A DNA stretch of 64,000 nt from NCBI GenBank assembly GCA_016188965.1, contig JACPGT010000011.1, positions 1-64,000 on the forward strand, written 5' to 3'. This document shows, piece after piece, positions 32,888 through 42,550 of the stretch (its first letter is position 1; each line of letters starts with the position of its first letter). Source of the DNA: Microcaldota archaeon. GTDB taxonomy: Archaea > Micrarchaeota > Micrarchaeia > Norongarragalinales > Norongarragalinaceae. The position numbers and the translations under genes were made by a program. Below the pieces are notes generated by a model. It was given only the letters and a program-made list of their open reading frames with translations, had not been told where the DNA came from and did no database searches.

Positions 32888-33107
32888 GAGTCGTTTGGGC
32901 CAAGCCGGCATTTAAAAGGTATGGAAAAAGAAAACCCCGCAAAACGTTTCGCATTGCGGGCTTTGGGAAAAAGGGGTTCCCGTGAGAGGAAGTGGGGGCG
33001 GAGCCGCCGGGGGAAAGGGGAAGAATCAAAAGACAGGCAAGTCGTGTGCACAAACTGCCCGGGGTTTGGTTGGTCCTTCCAAGCCGGCCGCTTTTTTCCG
33101 CCGCTTT

Positions 33108-34166
33108 TCAATCCACGATTCCTTCCGGGGTGACGCGGAATACGACTTCGCCGTCCGGCAGGTTGGGCGAGTCCACCAGTTTGACGATGCGGCGGTCTTC
33201 CTTGCTGCGCCGCACGTAGAGCCGGTAGGTCGACGTGTGGGCCAGGACGTGGCCGCCGATGGGCATGGTGGGGTCGCCGAAGAGGATGTCCGGCTTGTCC
33301 ATCACCTGGTTCGTCACGTACACGGCCAGGTTGTACTGGTCGGCGTAGCGGAGCAACAGGTGAATGTGCTTGTTGAGTTTTTGCTGGCGTTCGGCCAATT
33401 CGCCGCGTCCGACGTAGTCGGCGCGGAAAGCGGCGGTGAGAGAATCCACCACGATGATGCGGATGTTCTTCTCCTTGATCATGGGCTCCAGTTTCTCGAC
33501 TAAGAGCATCTGGTGGTCCGAATTGAGGGCCTTGGCGACGTGGATGTTGCCAAGCACCACGGCGGGGTCCAGGCCTTTGGCTTCGGCCATCTGGGCGATG
33601 CGTTCGGGCCGGAAGGTCGATTCCGTGTCGATGAATGCCACGGAGCCTCCCAAACCGCCTTTTTCGTGGGGTAGTTGCGCGTTGACGCAGAGTTGGAAGC
33701 CGATTTGAGACTTTCCGGAGCCGAATTTGCCGAAAATCTCAGTGATGGCTTGCGTCTCGATGCCGCCGCCGATGAGGTTGTCCAGTTCCAGCGAGCCGGT
33801 TGTGGATTTTTCGATCAGTTTGCGGCGTTCCAGCACGTCGACACCCGTTTCGAAGCCTAGTTCCAGCGCGTCGCGGGCAGCGTTGATGACTTTGACGGCC
33901 GAGCCTTCGCCCACGCCGGAGATTTCCTGAAGTTCGGAAGGCATGCAGTAGGCCAGGGTTTCGATCTTGTCGTAGCCGGCTTCGCGCAACTTGGCGGCGA
34001 TGGATGGGCCGATGCCGGGCAGTTCGTCAATGGAGGTGATGACGGATTTCTTGTTCTTTTCCTTGGTGGCCGTGTTGATTTCCATCACGGGCGCCTCGGA
34101 GGAGGCTTCGGGAGTCGGAAGTTCGTCCGTCATCGTTTCAGTCACTTCTTTTGCCGCGCGCGCCAT
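33108..34166 (-). CDS. radA: DNA repair and recombination protein RadA
   Basis: A 352-residue archaeal recombinase that forms filaments on single-stranded DNA and catalyses strand exchange. An N-terminal helix-hairpin-helix domain (about 43-94; [35 protein letters not shown]) precedes the RecA core with Walker A GKFGSGKS (146-153), [13 protein letters not shown], Walker [15 protein letters not shown], and [16 protein letters not shown] with VTNQV. A TATA-like TTTATAAAG is near 34250. ATG 34166 has GGTGG upstream; a GTG at 34229 is also in frame but unsupported. Confidence 0.96.
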   Translation of the reverse strand: MARAAKEVTETMTDELPTPEASSEAPVMEINTATKEKNKKSVITSIDELPGIGPSIAAKLREAGYDKIETLAYCMPSELQEISGVGEGSAVKVINAARDALELGFETGVDVLERRKLIEKSTTGSLELDNLIGGGIETQAITEIFGKFGSGKSQIGFQLCVNAQLPHEKGGLGGSVAFIDTESTFRPERIAQMAEAKGLDPAVVLGNIHVAKALNSDHQMLLVEKLEPMIKEKNIRIIVVDSLTAAFRADYVGRGELAERQQKLNKHIHLLLRYADQYNLAVYVTNQVMDKPDILFGDPTMPIGGHVLAHTSTYRLYVRRSKEDRRIVKLVDSPNLPDGEVVFRVTPEGIVD

Positions 34167-34426
34167 GTTTCCATCCACCTTTTTTTCTGATTGCAACTGC
34201 GGCAAGACGTGTTTTGCTTCCCGCGACACTAAAGGGTATCGGACGCTTTATAAACGAAAAGAGGGGTGCTGGCCGGTGACCTTGAGCAATACCGTTGGTG
34301 CTGCCGCACACGACGGCAACCTCCGCAACTTTTGGGCCTTTCTGTTGTCAGCGAAGCGAAACGGGTAATTAGCTCCAAACGCCACGTTGGGCAAATGCCT
34401 TAAAATGCCGGATTCGTAAGCCGTCC

Positions 34427-34909
34427 ATGCATTACCGCCACGCCGGCTTTGCCGTCTTTTGGATCGTCGTGTTCGTGACGCTGGCGTGGGCCTGGTACGG
34501 CCGGTTGGACGTGGCTGCCGTCATCTTCCTCTCTGGCTTGGTTTTCGTCGAGCAGGCCTTCGCCGCGGCCCGGGCGCAGGAAACGGCGCCGTTCGACGGC
34601 AAGATGCATTTGGGCGCCTTGGACGCCAAAGTCATCACCGAGCCGACAAACGGCGTTTTCGAGCGTCTGGAGTGGGAATGCGACTTCAAGGACTGGCAGC
34701 CTCCGTTCGTGCTGCGCGTGACGGCCCGGCATGAACCGCACCATGTCCGCGCCAAGGTGGAAAAGGCCCGAAAGAAGCTGGAAAGCATCAAGGGCCTACA
34801 GGACGTTGTGATTGACGGCAAGGCCGTGGCGTTGTACTTCCGAGACGAACCGGGCAAGACGCCGGGAGCCAAAGAGGCTTTGGCGTGGCTTGAAAAAGCC
34901 CTGCGCTAA
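34427..34909 (+). CDS. Two-helix membrane protein upstream of nurA
   Basis: A 160-residue protein. Two adjacent hydrophobic helices (about 7-24 and 29-47) are followed by a soluble domain, partly beta (PPFVLRVTARHEPHH), then helix and strand (AKVEKARKKLESIKGLQDVVIDGKAVALYF). No recognised family. The promoter TATA-like CCTTAAAATG (34397-34406) lies about 27 bases before the ATG. It is followed after 12 bases by nurA, then by herA, so the three may be co-transcribed. Its link to DNA repair is contextual only. Confidence 0.6.
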   Translation: MHYRHAGFAVFWIVVFVTLAWAWYGRLDVAAVIFLSGLVFVEQAFAAARAQETAPFDGKMHLGALDAKVITEPTNGVFERLEWECDFKDWQPPFVLRVTARHEPHHVRAKVEKARKKLESIKGLQDVVIDGKAVALYFRDEPGKTPGAKEALAWLEKALR

Positions 34910-34921
34910 AGAAGAACACTC

Positions 34922-35926
34922 ATGTTGGACGCCTTGGACCAAGTCGGCCGCCAAATGCAGGAACGCCGAGCAAAGCCGCTGGGCCAGCCGTTTTTTTCTG
35001 ACCCCCGTTACGAAGCCGTGGCATTCGATAGGTCGCGTTTCGTGCCGCTGGAAGGCAATGTGCGGTACTTGGCCGCCGTGGACGGGGGCAACCAGGAACT
35101 CATCGGCGGAGCCTCCGTCTCGCTGCAGCTGGTGCGGGCGTACGCCAACGTCTTTGGAGGAAAAAAGCGGGCGCACCAGGAAAAGCACGAATTCTTGTGC
35201 TTGACGCAGGCGGTGGACGGCGAGCGTTTTGAAAGCCGCATCATCCCACTGAAAGGCGGATTGTTGCAAGAGGAAGGCGTGCTGGAAATGAGCGCCTCGG
35301 AAGTGCCGGACAGTGACGAGCGCACCAAAGCGGCGCAGATCGGCAGCCTGACGCGGCGCTTTGCCGAGTGGGCGTTGTGCGAGCGCATCCTGGAGAAATT
35401 CGACGACATTTTGGTGCTCAAGGACGGCACGCTTCAGACGTCGGTGCGGCGCGAAGCATTCTATGCCCGGCGGGCACAGGAGCGCGTGCGATCCGGAAAA
35501 TTCCTGGCGTCACTGTCCAAGACGTGCACGCTGCTGACCAGCACGGGTTGGAGCGTGACGGATGCCGTCGAGCACATGGCGCCGCAAAGCCGCGGCGAAT
35601 GGGCGTATCAGTGGTTGGCAGAAAGCAAGCATCCGGATCACCCGGCGCGCATCGGCTGCGCCAAACTGCACAAGGCGGCGCGGCAGTCGTTCCGGCTGGA
35701 GTCGTTCTTGGGCCATGAATCGCTGCCGTTGGAGTCGTTGGCGGAAAACGCGTGCGATCCGGCGTTTTTGGGTTATCCCTATGCCTTGGTGGATGCGGAC
35801 CGCAATGCCAAGGTGACCAACGCGGAGTGCGGATCGTTCAAGGGCCTGGCCGCGGCTAAATTGGGCCGGAAGTTGGACGAAGCGGCGCGCCACACCGACG
35901 CGCACGCGTGGTTAAGCAAGCTATAA
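34922..35926 (+). CDS. nurA: NurA 5'-3' nuclease
   Basis: A 334-residue NurA nuclease, an RNase H-like enzyme that with HerA resects DNA ends. The Mn-binding pattern is recognisable as LAAVDGGNQELIGGASV near residue 49 and ILVLKDGTLQTSV near 160, followed by the helical region (SKTCTLLTSTGWSVTDAVEHM) and the C-terminal YPYALVDADRNAKVT. It lies directly upstream of herA (30-base gap), the standard archaeal pair. Confidence 0.85.
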   Translation: MLDALDQVGRQMQERRAKPLGQPFFSDPRYEAVAFDRSRFVPLEGNVRYLAAVDGGNQELIGGASVSLQLVRAYANVFGGKKRAHQEKHEFLCLTQAVDGERFESRIIPLKGGLLQEEGVLEMSASEVPDSDERTKAAQIGSLTRRFAEWALCERILEKFDDILVLKDGTLQTSVRREAFYARRAQERVRSGKFLASLSKTCTLLTSTGWSVTDAVEHMAPQSRGEWAYQWLAESKHPDHPARIGCAKLHKAARQSFRLESFLGHESLPLESLAENACDPAFLGYPYALVDADRNAKVTNAECGSFKGLAAAKLGRKLDEAARHTDAHAWLSKL

Positions 35927-35956
35927 CTACGCGGACACGTAAGGAGAGCCTGGAAT

Positions 35957-37426
35957 ATGGACATTGTTTCCCAGATCGTCGGAGGCCAGCATGCTGACAT
36001 CCTGCTTCGGCAGAAAAGCGGCGCAAACCTGGAGCTGGGCGAATTGTTGGTGGCGCAGGAGCCCGGCTCGGCCGACCGCATCCTCCTTCAAGTATTCGAC
36101 TTGGTCTACGGCAGCCAGATGCAGGAAGAAGCCCTGCAATGGGCGTCCGGATTGCAGTTGGAAAACGTCTCGTCCGAACCCTTCCTCGAAGCCGAATTGC
36201 GCAACTACGTCCTGGCCAAAGTCAAAGCCGTGGCGCACATCCGGGATGGCGTAGCCAAGACGCCCAAGAGCCTGCCGCGTTTCTTCTCCGCATTGCGGCG
36301 CATCCAGGACGACGACTTGGCGTTCCTGGAGAACCCCAAGATGCCGCTGTTTGCAGGCCAAGTGCGCTCGGGAAGCAAATGCCTGGATAAGCAGGTGATG
36401 CTGGACGGCGCACAAGTATTGCCCACGCACGTGCTGATTGCCGCAGGCACGGGTAAGGGAAAATCGAATTTGACGTATTGCATGCTATACCGCTTGTTGG
36501 ATTCGGATTACGCCGGCGTTTTGGTGTTGGATCCGCACAACGAATACTACGCCAAGCTTTCCGGCCACCCCAAAGCGGAGCGGGGCCTGGCGGCATACTC
36601 GCCGAATCCGCAACGCGGCGCGTTGAGCATGGCCATCAACTACGAAAGCGTCAAGCCCTGGCATTTTTCTGGAATCGTGCCATTCACCGACGCCCAGAAC
36701 GATGCCACTTGGATGTACTTCAAGCACTTCGGCAACCGCTGGCTGTACGAAGTCCTCTCCGAGAAGCGCGGCGAGAAGACGCAGGAGTGGATTGACAACC
36801 GCCGCCTGCACGAAGGCACTTTGGCCGTGCTGCAGCGCCGGCTCGAACTGGCGTTGGACAAGTCCATTTTCCGGCCCGAAGGCGGACTGACCACGGTCAG
36901 GGACATTTCCGACGCGCTGGACGCCGGACGAAAAGTGGTGGTGGACACCTCGCGTCTGGCGTCGAATACGGAGCTGCTCATCGGCAGCATCTTGGCCCAT
37001 GAGACGTTCGAACGCTCGCGCCGCAATCCGGGCCGAATCAAGAGCATCGTCATCGAGGAGGCGCCGCGCGTGTTGCGCGAAGGCGAGTCCAACGTGTTTT
37101 CCAGCATCGCGCGCGAAGGCCGCAAATTCGGCGTCGGACTCATCGCCATCACCCAATTGGCATCCATGATCCCGCGGGAAGTGTTGGCCAACATGAACAC
37201 CAAGATCATCCTGGGCAACGAGATGCGCGCGGAGCGCGAAGCGCTCATCGCCTCGGCGGCGCAAGACCTGACCGACGACAGCAAGGCCATCGCCGGGCTG
37301 GACAAGGGCGAAGCCGTCATTTCCAGCGTGTATACGAAATTCGCCATTCCGGTGCAGTTTCCAAAGTTCGAGGCTATGGCCGCACAGGATGCAATGGCGC
37401 CGGCCGCGGTCCGACGCTTCGCCTGA
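35957..37426 (+). CDS. herA: HerA DNA helicase/translocase
   Basis: A 489-residue hexameric FtsK/HerA-type ATPase that feeds DNA to NurA. The N-terminal HAS-like barrel (about 1-110) includes [19 protein letters not shown]. The core has the P-loop [12 protein letters not shown], where the first Gly of the usual Walker A is Ala, then VLDPHNEYY, Walker [14 protein letters not shown] and the sensor/Arg-finger region [20 protein letters not shown] ([18 protein letters not shown]). AAGGAG precedes the ATG. The mre11-rad50 part of the usual cluster is 5.1 kb downstream, after two surface-protein genes. Confidence 0.92.
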   Translation: MDIVSQIVGGQHADILLRQKSGANLELGELLVAQEPGSADRILLQVFDLVYGSQMQEEALQWASGLQLENVSSEPFLEAELRNYVLAKVKAVAHIRDGVAKTPKSLPRFFSALRRIQDDDLAFLENPKMPLFAGQVRSGSKCLDKQVMLDGAQVLPTHVLIAAGTGKGKSNLTYCMLYRLLDSDYAGVLVLDPHNEYYAKLSGHPKAERGLAAYSPNPQRGALSMAINYESVKPWHFSGIVPFTDAQNDATWMYFKHFGNRWLYEVLSEKRGEKTQEWIDNRRLHEGTLAVLQRRLELALDKSIFRPEGGLTTVRDISDALDAGRKVVVDTSRLASNTELLIGSILAHETFERSRRNPGRIKSIVIEEAPRVLREGESNVFSSIAREGRKFGVGLIAITQLASMIPREVLANMNTKIILGNEMRAEREALIASAAQDLTDDSKAIAGLDKGEAVISSVYTKFAIPVQFPKFEAMAAQDAMAPAAVRRFA

Positions 37427-37464
37427 CGGCCGCCGCAAACGATAGTCTTTTCAGGTCGACCAAC

Positions 37465-40400
37465 ATGCTCGTACCGATGCGCGCGCAAGGAACCTTTGAA
37501 TACGTTTTACTGCTGGGCGGCGCCCTCCTGGTCACGTCCCTCGCGCTTTTCGTGCTCACCACCAGCCAGCCCGGTATTGACGCGAACAAGCAATGCGCTA
37601 TCGCCGCCCGCCAAAGCCTGGAATGTTTCGGCCCAAGCGGCGCGTTCAACGAGGCCGCGACGTTTTCCTTCCAAAACCAGAAAACACCGTGCACTTGCGT
37701 CACCGGCAACACCGGCGCTACGCCCATCCCGACGCCGTCCTTGAATCCCACCGCCACGGCAACACCGGACCCAACGGTTTCCGGTTCCCCAACCGCATCG
37801 GTGAGCCCCACCGCATCCGCAACACCGACCGACACCCCCGGTCCCACGCCTTCCGCAACGCCAACAGCGTCAGCTACCCCGACTCCGACAGGATCGCCAA
37901 CACCGTCATCGACACCAACCGCAACGCCGATTCCGGCGCAGGTGGCCCTGATTGTCCCGGACGGCACGGTCCTTGAAGGAATGGCGCATCTGCAGTTCGC
38001 TTCGGCCGGCGCCCCTATTACGCCTAAAGAACTAGCGGTCGAAAACGCGATCCGGTCATACGGCACACCGCTGAAGCCGTTGGTCGTTATGCGCGTCGAG
38101 GCTTCCGCCGCCACGTTCGACAACTTGAAGGATTACAAGGCCGTGTTTGCCGCGTCGTACTTTCCACAACTCACGCCGGCAACCATCAACAGCTTGCTTG
38201 GCAGAGGAGTAAGCGTCGCACTGCTGCACGACGCCGTGGGCTCCGGGCAGGGCCGTCCGGCCAGCGCACGCAGCGAGACAGGCGTCAAGGTATCGCAAAG
38301 CGCGGCCTTCTTTGACAAATACGACACGGCGGAGCAGTACGCGAGCATGACGACCGGCGGGAACGACTACACGTTCAACATTGGCGGGTGGCAAACCATC
38401 GGCGCCGTCGACATACCGTGGAGTTATCCGGTGCCCACCGCCCAGTACACCGTTTCGACGGCAAACGGAAGGGGCGCGGCATTGGGATACGACCCGTCGG
38501 CGCTGACGGATGAAGGAAAAGTCGTGATGGATCAGATGCTCCGCTGGACGCTGGGCATTATCGCGCCGTCGGACGTGGTGGACGGCAGAGTGGCCCTGGT
38601 TGCATCGACTTACAAGGACAACCCGCAGGACATTGACTTGGACGCCCAAGATAAGACGTTGAAAAGACTCATGGAGGAAAACGGACAGGCCGTGCAAATC
38701 ATATCGCAGAAGAATAGGTTTACCGCGGATTTTGCCAAGGCCAAGGCAATCACAACGACGTATTTCCCTGGCGTTCCGCTTTCAAAGTACTACAACGCGC
38801 TGGGCGCCACGACCCCGCTTTTGCTGGTTCACCGGGCCGCGAGTCTGATTCGATACCAGCAACCCTGCATGAATTGCCAGTGGATGCATGTGTCGGCAAG
38901 CGTGTCGTTCCTCGGCAAGTATGACGCGGGCGACTACGCAATGCAAATCACGAAAGGAGGGGATGCCGCTTACGCGACAACGTTGTACAACGGATGGACC
39001 CAGATTTCACGCAATCCGGGTTATGGATACGACGGTGCGTCGCATTACCGCGCCGTTGGAAAAATGTATAGTGCGTCGTTCGGCTACGACCCGTCGCGGC
39101 TTACGCCGGAAGGCGAACTAGTCCTGGGTGAAGCCATCGCCAACGTCACGGGTGGCGCTCCTGCCAAACAAGCTCAACCCGGCGCGTATGTACTCATAGC
39201 GAAAAGCTATGACGCGGTCCCGCAACTTACGGCTGAGGAATCGGCCGCAAAAACCGTTCTGGAATACGGCGGAGCTGCGGTACAGGTAATCCCGCAAAAT
39301 GAACGCTTCAAAACCGACTTCTCGAACGCAAAGGCCGTCGTCGCAGTCCATTCGCCCCCGGCTAAGATTTCCGGATACATGCAAGCACTTAGTTCACGCC
39401 GACCCATGCTTTTCCTTCACGATGGAATCAGGCTGCTGGCGGGCGCCAATGACGCATCCGGCGGTAACCTGATGATCCTTCCCAAAACGGGATCGAACGT
39501 AGGAAAAGGATTCCTCCAGAATTACGACTCGGCTCCAAACTATGCCGAAATCCACATCAGCGACGGCAAGATGTTCGAGACCGGTGGCGTCGGCGGATGG
39601 GAGGCGTTGAACCAACGGGGCGGGTGCGGAGGAGTATGTTATCCAGGGTCGGCGTTTTCAAAGGAAACGGGAACCGGAGATGGGAGCATCCGCAGCGCGA
39701 TACTCGCGCACGATCCGTCGGCCTTAAACAATGAAGGGAAAGTGATGCTCGACGAAGCGGTGCGGTGGATGGCGCACGACAGCGCGTACGCGTACACCGT
39801 GCCTTCCGGAACGGTCGCCCTTTTGACCCGCGATTACAACTTCGACAATAAAGTACAACCCGGTTTGACACTCAACGAAACGCAGGCGGAAAGCGTGTTT
39901 ACGGGCCTCGGACTACCGGTGGCACGGGTGCCGCAAAAGCTGAAATACAAGACGGATTGGAGCAAAGCGGCGTTCGTCGCGGTCGCGGATTCGCCGCCCA
40001 GCGGGTACAGCATCAACACGTACCTCAACACCCGCGCGCCGCGAATGGTTTTCCTGAACACGGGACTCAAAGCGCTAACGATGGGCACAGGAGTTACCCT
40101 CAAGAACAGCTATGAAGTGCTTAACACGGCTGACCGGCCGGAAAGCTTCATGCAAGCCTATGCCCCAACGGACCACCGGGGCGGAGCGTTCCCAATACAA
40201 GCCAATCCAGGAGCGTACACGCTGCCGGACTACGGCACGAGCGGCAGCTGGAACGTGTGGGGATGGAAAACGGCAGGAGGGGAAGTGGACAGCAATCCGG
40301 CAAACTACGCGGTGCGCCCAACGGCGTGGTACGTCAAGAACGCGGCCAGGTGCGGCGCTGCGTTCGGATACGCGCCTGACCGCTTGAACCAAGCCGGGAC

Positions 40401-40974
40401 GCTGTTGTTGAAAAACGTAATCCGATGGGTGTACCACGCGTGCTATCTGCCAAGCAAAGGCGCGGCAAGCAGCGAAACGGTAGAAACAGTGCGACCCTAC
40501 TACAGCGCTGCGACGGGAACGCAAGGAGCGGGCCAGTACTCATACAGCTGCGGCGCGGGCCGTGGCGAAGACACCAAGAATATCATGATTGGCAGCGGAA
40601 TCAACGAGTACGTCTACAAAGTCGAGCTTGAAAGCTACAACATGGATGACACGGGCGTTGTCGAGATAAACGGCCAAACCGTCGTCAACAAGGATGTGTG
40701 CAGCTACGGCCAGAATACGCCATGCAGCGGCGGGCCGACCAGCGTGCCGGGACGGGAATGCAAAGGCGGCTGTGCTTGGACCGGCTCCGGGTGGGGCCCG
40801 TACCTGACAACTCCTGAAAACGGTTGTGTAAGGCCGCCGAAGGTCAATCCTCAAATCACGTTGGGCATGCTTCATGAAGGCAGCAATCCGGTGCACGTGA
40901 AGGCGAACGACTGCATATGCGGCCAAAACACGGCAGAAGCCACGATCAAAGTATACAAAAAAACCGCGCCATGA
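37465..40974 (+). CDS. Large surface protein: class III signal peptide plus four repeats
   Basis: A 1169-residue extracellular protein. The class III (pilin-like) signal is QGTFEY (8-13) followed by a hydrophobic stretch, cut in known cases before the Gln. A Thr/Pro/Ser linker (about 88-158) follows. Then come four repeats of about 200-215 residues, starting near 37942, 38590, 39186 and 39814. Each opens with a beta strand (VALIVPD, VALVAST, YVLIAKS, VALLTRD), and each ends with a block like ALGYDPSALTDEGKVVMDQMLRW. A Cys-rich tail of about 175 residues closes it. No known domain was recognised in the repeat. ATG 37477 (MRAQGTFEY) is an equally good start. Confidence 0.78.
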   Translation: MLVPMRAQGTFEYVLLLGGALLVTSLALFVLTTSQPGIDANKQCAIAARQSLECFGPSGAFNEAATFSFQNQKTPCTCVTGNTGATPIPTPSLNPTATATPDPTVSGSPTASVSPTASATPTDTPGPTPSATPTASATPTPTGSPTPSSTPTATPIPAQVALIVPDGTVLEGMAHLQFASAGAPITPKELAVENAIRSYGTPLKPLVVMRVEASAATFDNLKDYKAVFAASYFPQLTPATINSLLGRGVSVALLHDAVGSGQGRPASARSETGVKVSQSAAFFDKYDTAEQYASMTTGGNDYTFNIGGWQTIGAVDIPWSYPVPTAQYTVSTANGRGAALGYDPSALTDEGKVVMDQMLRWTLGIIAPSDVVDGRVALVASTYKDNPQDIDLDAQDKTLKRLMEENGQAVQIISQKNRFTADFAKAKAITTTYFPGVPLSKYYNALGATTPLLLVHRAASLIRYQQPCMNCQWMHVSASVSFLGKYDAGDYAMQITKGGDAAYATTLYNGWTQISRNPGYGYDGASHYRAVGKMYSASFGYDPSRLTPEGELVLGEAIANVTGGAPAKQAQPGAYVLIAKSYDAVPQLTAEESAAKTVLEYGGAAVQVIPQNERFKTDFSNAKAVVAVHSPPAKISGYMQALSSRRPMLFLHDGIRLLAGANDASGGNLMILPKTGSNVGKGFLQNYDSAPNYAEIHISDGKMFETGGVGGWEALNQRGGCGGVCYPGSAFSKETGTGDGSIRSAILAHDPSALNNEGKVMLDEAVRWMAHDSAYAYTVPSGTVALLTRDYNFDNKVQPGLTLNETQAESVFTGLGLPVARVPQKLKYKTDWSKAAFVAVADSPPSGYSINTYLNTRAPRMVFLNTGLKALTMGTGVTLKNSYEVLNTADRPESFMQAYAPTDHRGGAFPIQANPGAYTLPDYGTSGSWNVWGWKTAGGEVDSNPANYAVRPTAWYVKNAARCGAAFGYAPDRLNQAGTLLLKNVIRWVYHACYLPSKGAASSETVETVRPYYSAATGTQGAGQYSYSCGAGRGEDTKNIMIGSGINEYVYKVELESYNMDDTGVVEINGQTVVNKDVCSYGQNTPCSGGPTSVPGRECKGGCAWTGSGWGPYLTTPENGCVRPPKVNPQITLGMLHEGSNPVHVKANDCICGQNTAEATIKVYKKTAP

Positions 40975-41134
40975 CCTCGAGAATCGCCATGGAACGCGAA
41001 ACCAACACGACAAAGACACCCGGCAAACCATCCCCCAAAAAAATGGCCAACGCGCTCCGGCTTTCGGCCTGAAAAAAAGAGACTTGAAAAAACAAAATAC
41101 GATACATTTAAACGCAAAGGCATATTCCTAAACT

Positions 41135-42496
41135 ATGCGTGGCCAAGGCACGTTCGAATACATCCTACTGTTAGGTGGCGCAGTCCTCATCACGTCCCTC
41201 GCGCTTTTCGTGCTCACCACCAGCCAGCCCGGTATTGACGCGAACAAGCAATGCGCCGTCGCCGCCCGGTCGGCAATCGAATGCTTCAAAGCCGACGGCA
41301 CATTCCGCGGCGACGCCACCTTCCAATTCAACGACAAGCTGACGCCATGTAACTGCGCGGCATACGAAAGCGCAACGGCAACACCGTCCGGTTCAACGCA
41401 ATCGCCATCGCAAACGCCGACGGCCACGACGGCGACGCCGACCGTTAGTCCCGTCGCTTCCACTGCGACGCCTACGGCTACGCCCACGGCTACTCCGAGT
41501 GCGACCCCGACAGCCACCCCCAGCGCCACGCCGGAACCGACCGGTACACCGATGCCTACCGTTACGGCCACGCCGATTCCCACGACAACCGCTACGCCCA
41601 CACCGACACCAACGGCAAAGCAGTACATGATCTATGACTTTGCGCCCACATGCGATACATGCAATAACAAACGGGTGCTTATCGTCGAAGTTTCTGCAGG
41701 GCAAGCAAAGATAGTTTCGAAGCTGGACGGAGTGTACGCGGATCATGTCGTACCGTCAGGTAATGGCCGCTTGCTTCTTTCAAGAAGCGCAGAAAAAGAA
41801 ATTCGCGAAATCGATTCTGGCGGTAACACAGTATGGACTTACAGAAAAGAGTTTGCCAAAGGTCCTAATTGGGCCGAGGATTTAGTCCCGTACACGGCGC
41901 AACGGCTCAAGAACGGAAACACGTTCAGCGGAAGTTTCGATGGGCCGTATTTTGACTCGCGGCTTCTGGAAATCAAGCCGGATGGAACAATCGTAAACGA
42001 CGTACACGGAACGTCGTTCGAGCCCAAAACCGCCTTCCGCCTGCCCAACGGAAACGCATTAGTGGTGGATAAGTGGCAAAGCGTCAAGGAAATCGCACAA
42101 GGGGACATACCGGGGCAAGCGATAGTGAAATACTCGATTACGGCCGGCAGTTTGGGCCTCACGCAAATCATTTACGCATATCCGGTCGGGGGGAACCTCT
42201 TCGTGTACGGAAGCGGAAAGATTGTCGAAATGAGTAACTATCAAACTGACGCGCGAGCCAAGACGTGGGAAAAACAAGTGGGCGACATCGACCACTTTTT
42301 CCCGGTGGACGAGAACACGTTGCTTGTCGCAGACCGATGGGGCAAGGCAGTGTACGAAATGGACAGAACAGGAGCCAAAACATGGGAGTTGAGAAACTCG
42401 CTGGACCTTGGCAACTACTGTAGTGAAGCCGGCATCGTAAACTATCCGTGCAGGCCTCTCCAAATCTACCCCGCGGGGTTCACAGGGTACGGTTAA
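41135..42496 (+). CDS. Surface protein: class III signal peptide plus beta-propeller-like domain
   Basis: A 453-residue protein. MRGQGTFEYILLLGG carries the class III signal motif, as in the preceding gene. A Thr/Pro linker (about 88-162) leads to a beta-rich domain with repeating short blocks: HVVPSGNGRLLLSRSAEKEIREID, QRLKNGNTFSGSFD, FRLPNGNALVVDKW, FFPVDENTLLVADRW. These resemble blades of NHL/PQQ/arylsulfotransferase-type propellers. Its first 45 codons share a 67-base stretch (41190-41256) identical in DNA to 37532-37598 of the neighbour. The TATA-like ACATTTAAAC is about 27 bases before the ATG, so it is probably leaderless. Confidence 0.75.
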   Translation: MRGQGTFEYILLLGGAVLITSLALFVLTTSQPGIDANKQCAVAARSAIECFKADGTFRGDATFQFNDKLTPCNCAAYESATATPSGSTQSPSQTPTATTATPTVSPVASTATPTATPTATPSATPTATPSATPEPTGTPMPTVTATPIPTTTATPTPTPTAKQYMIYDFAPTCDTCNNKRVLIVEVSAGQAKIVSKLDGVYADHVVPSGNGRLLLSRSAEKEIREIDSGGNTVWTYRKEFAKGPNWAEDLVPYTAQRLKNGNTFSGSFDGPYFDSRLLEIKPDGTIVNDVHGTSFEPKTAFRLPNGNALVVDKWQSVKEIAQGDIPGQAIVKYSITAGSLGLTQIIYAYPVGGNLFVYGSGKIVEMSNYQTDARAKTWEKQVGDIDHFFPVDENTLLVADRWGKAVYEMDRTGAKTWELRNSLDLGNYCSEAGIVNYPCRPLQIYPAGFTGYG

Positions 42497-42550
42497 GCCA
42501 CCGGCCACTCCGCCCTAAAACATATTAGCCTCACGTTCCAAGAATGCGCC

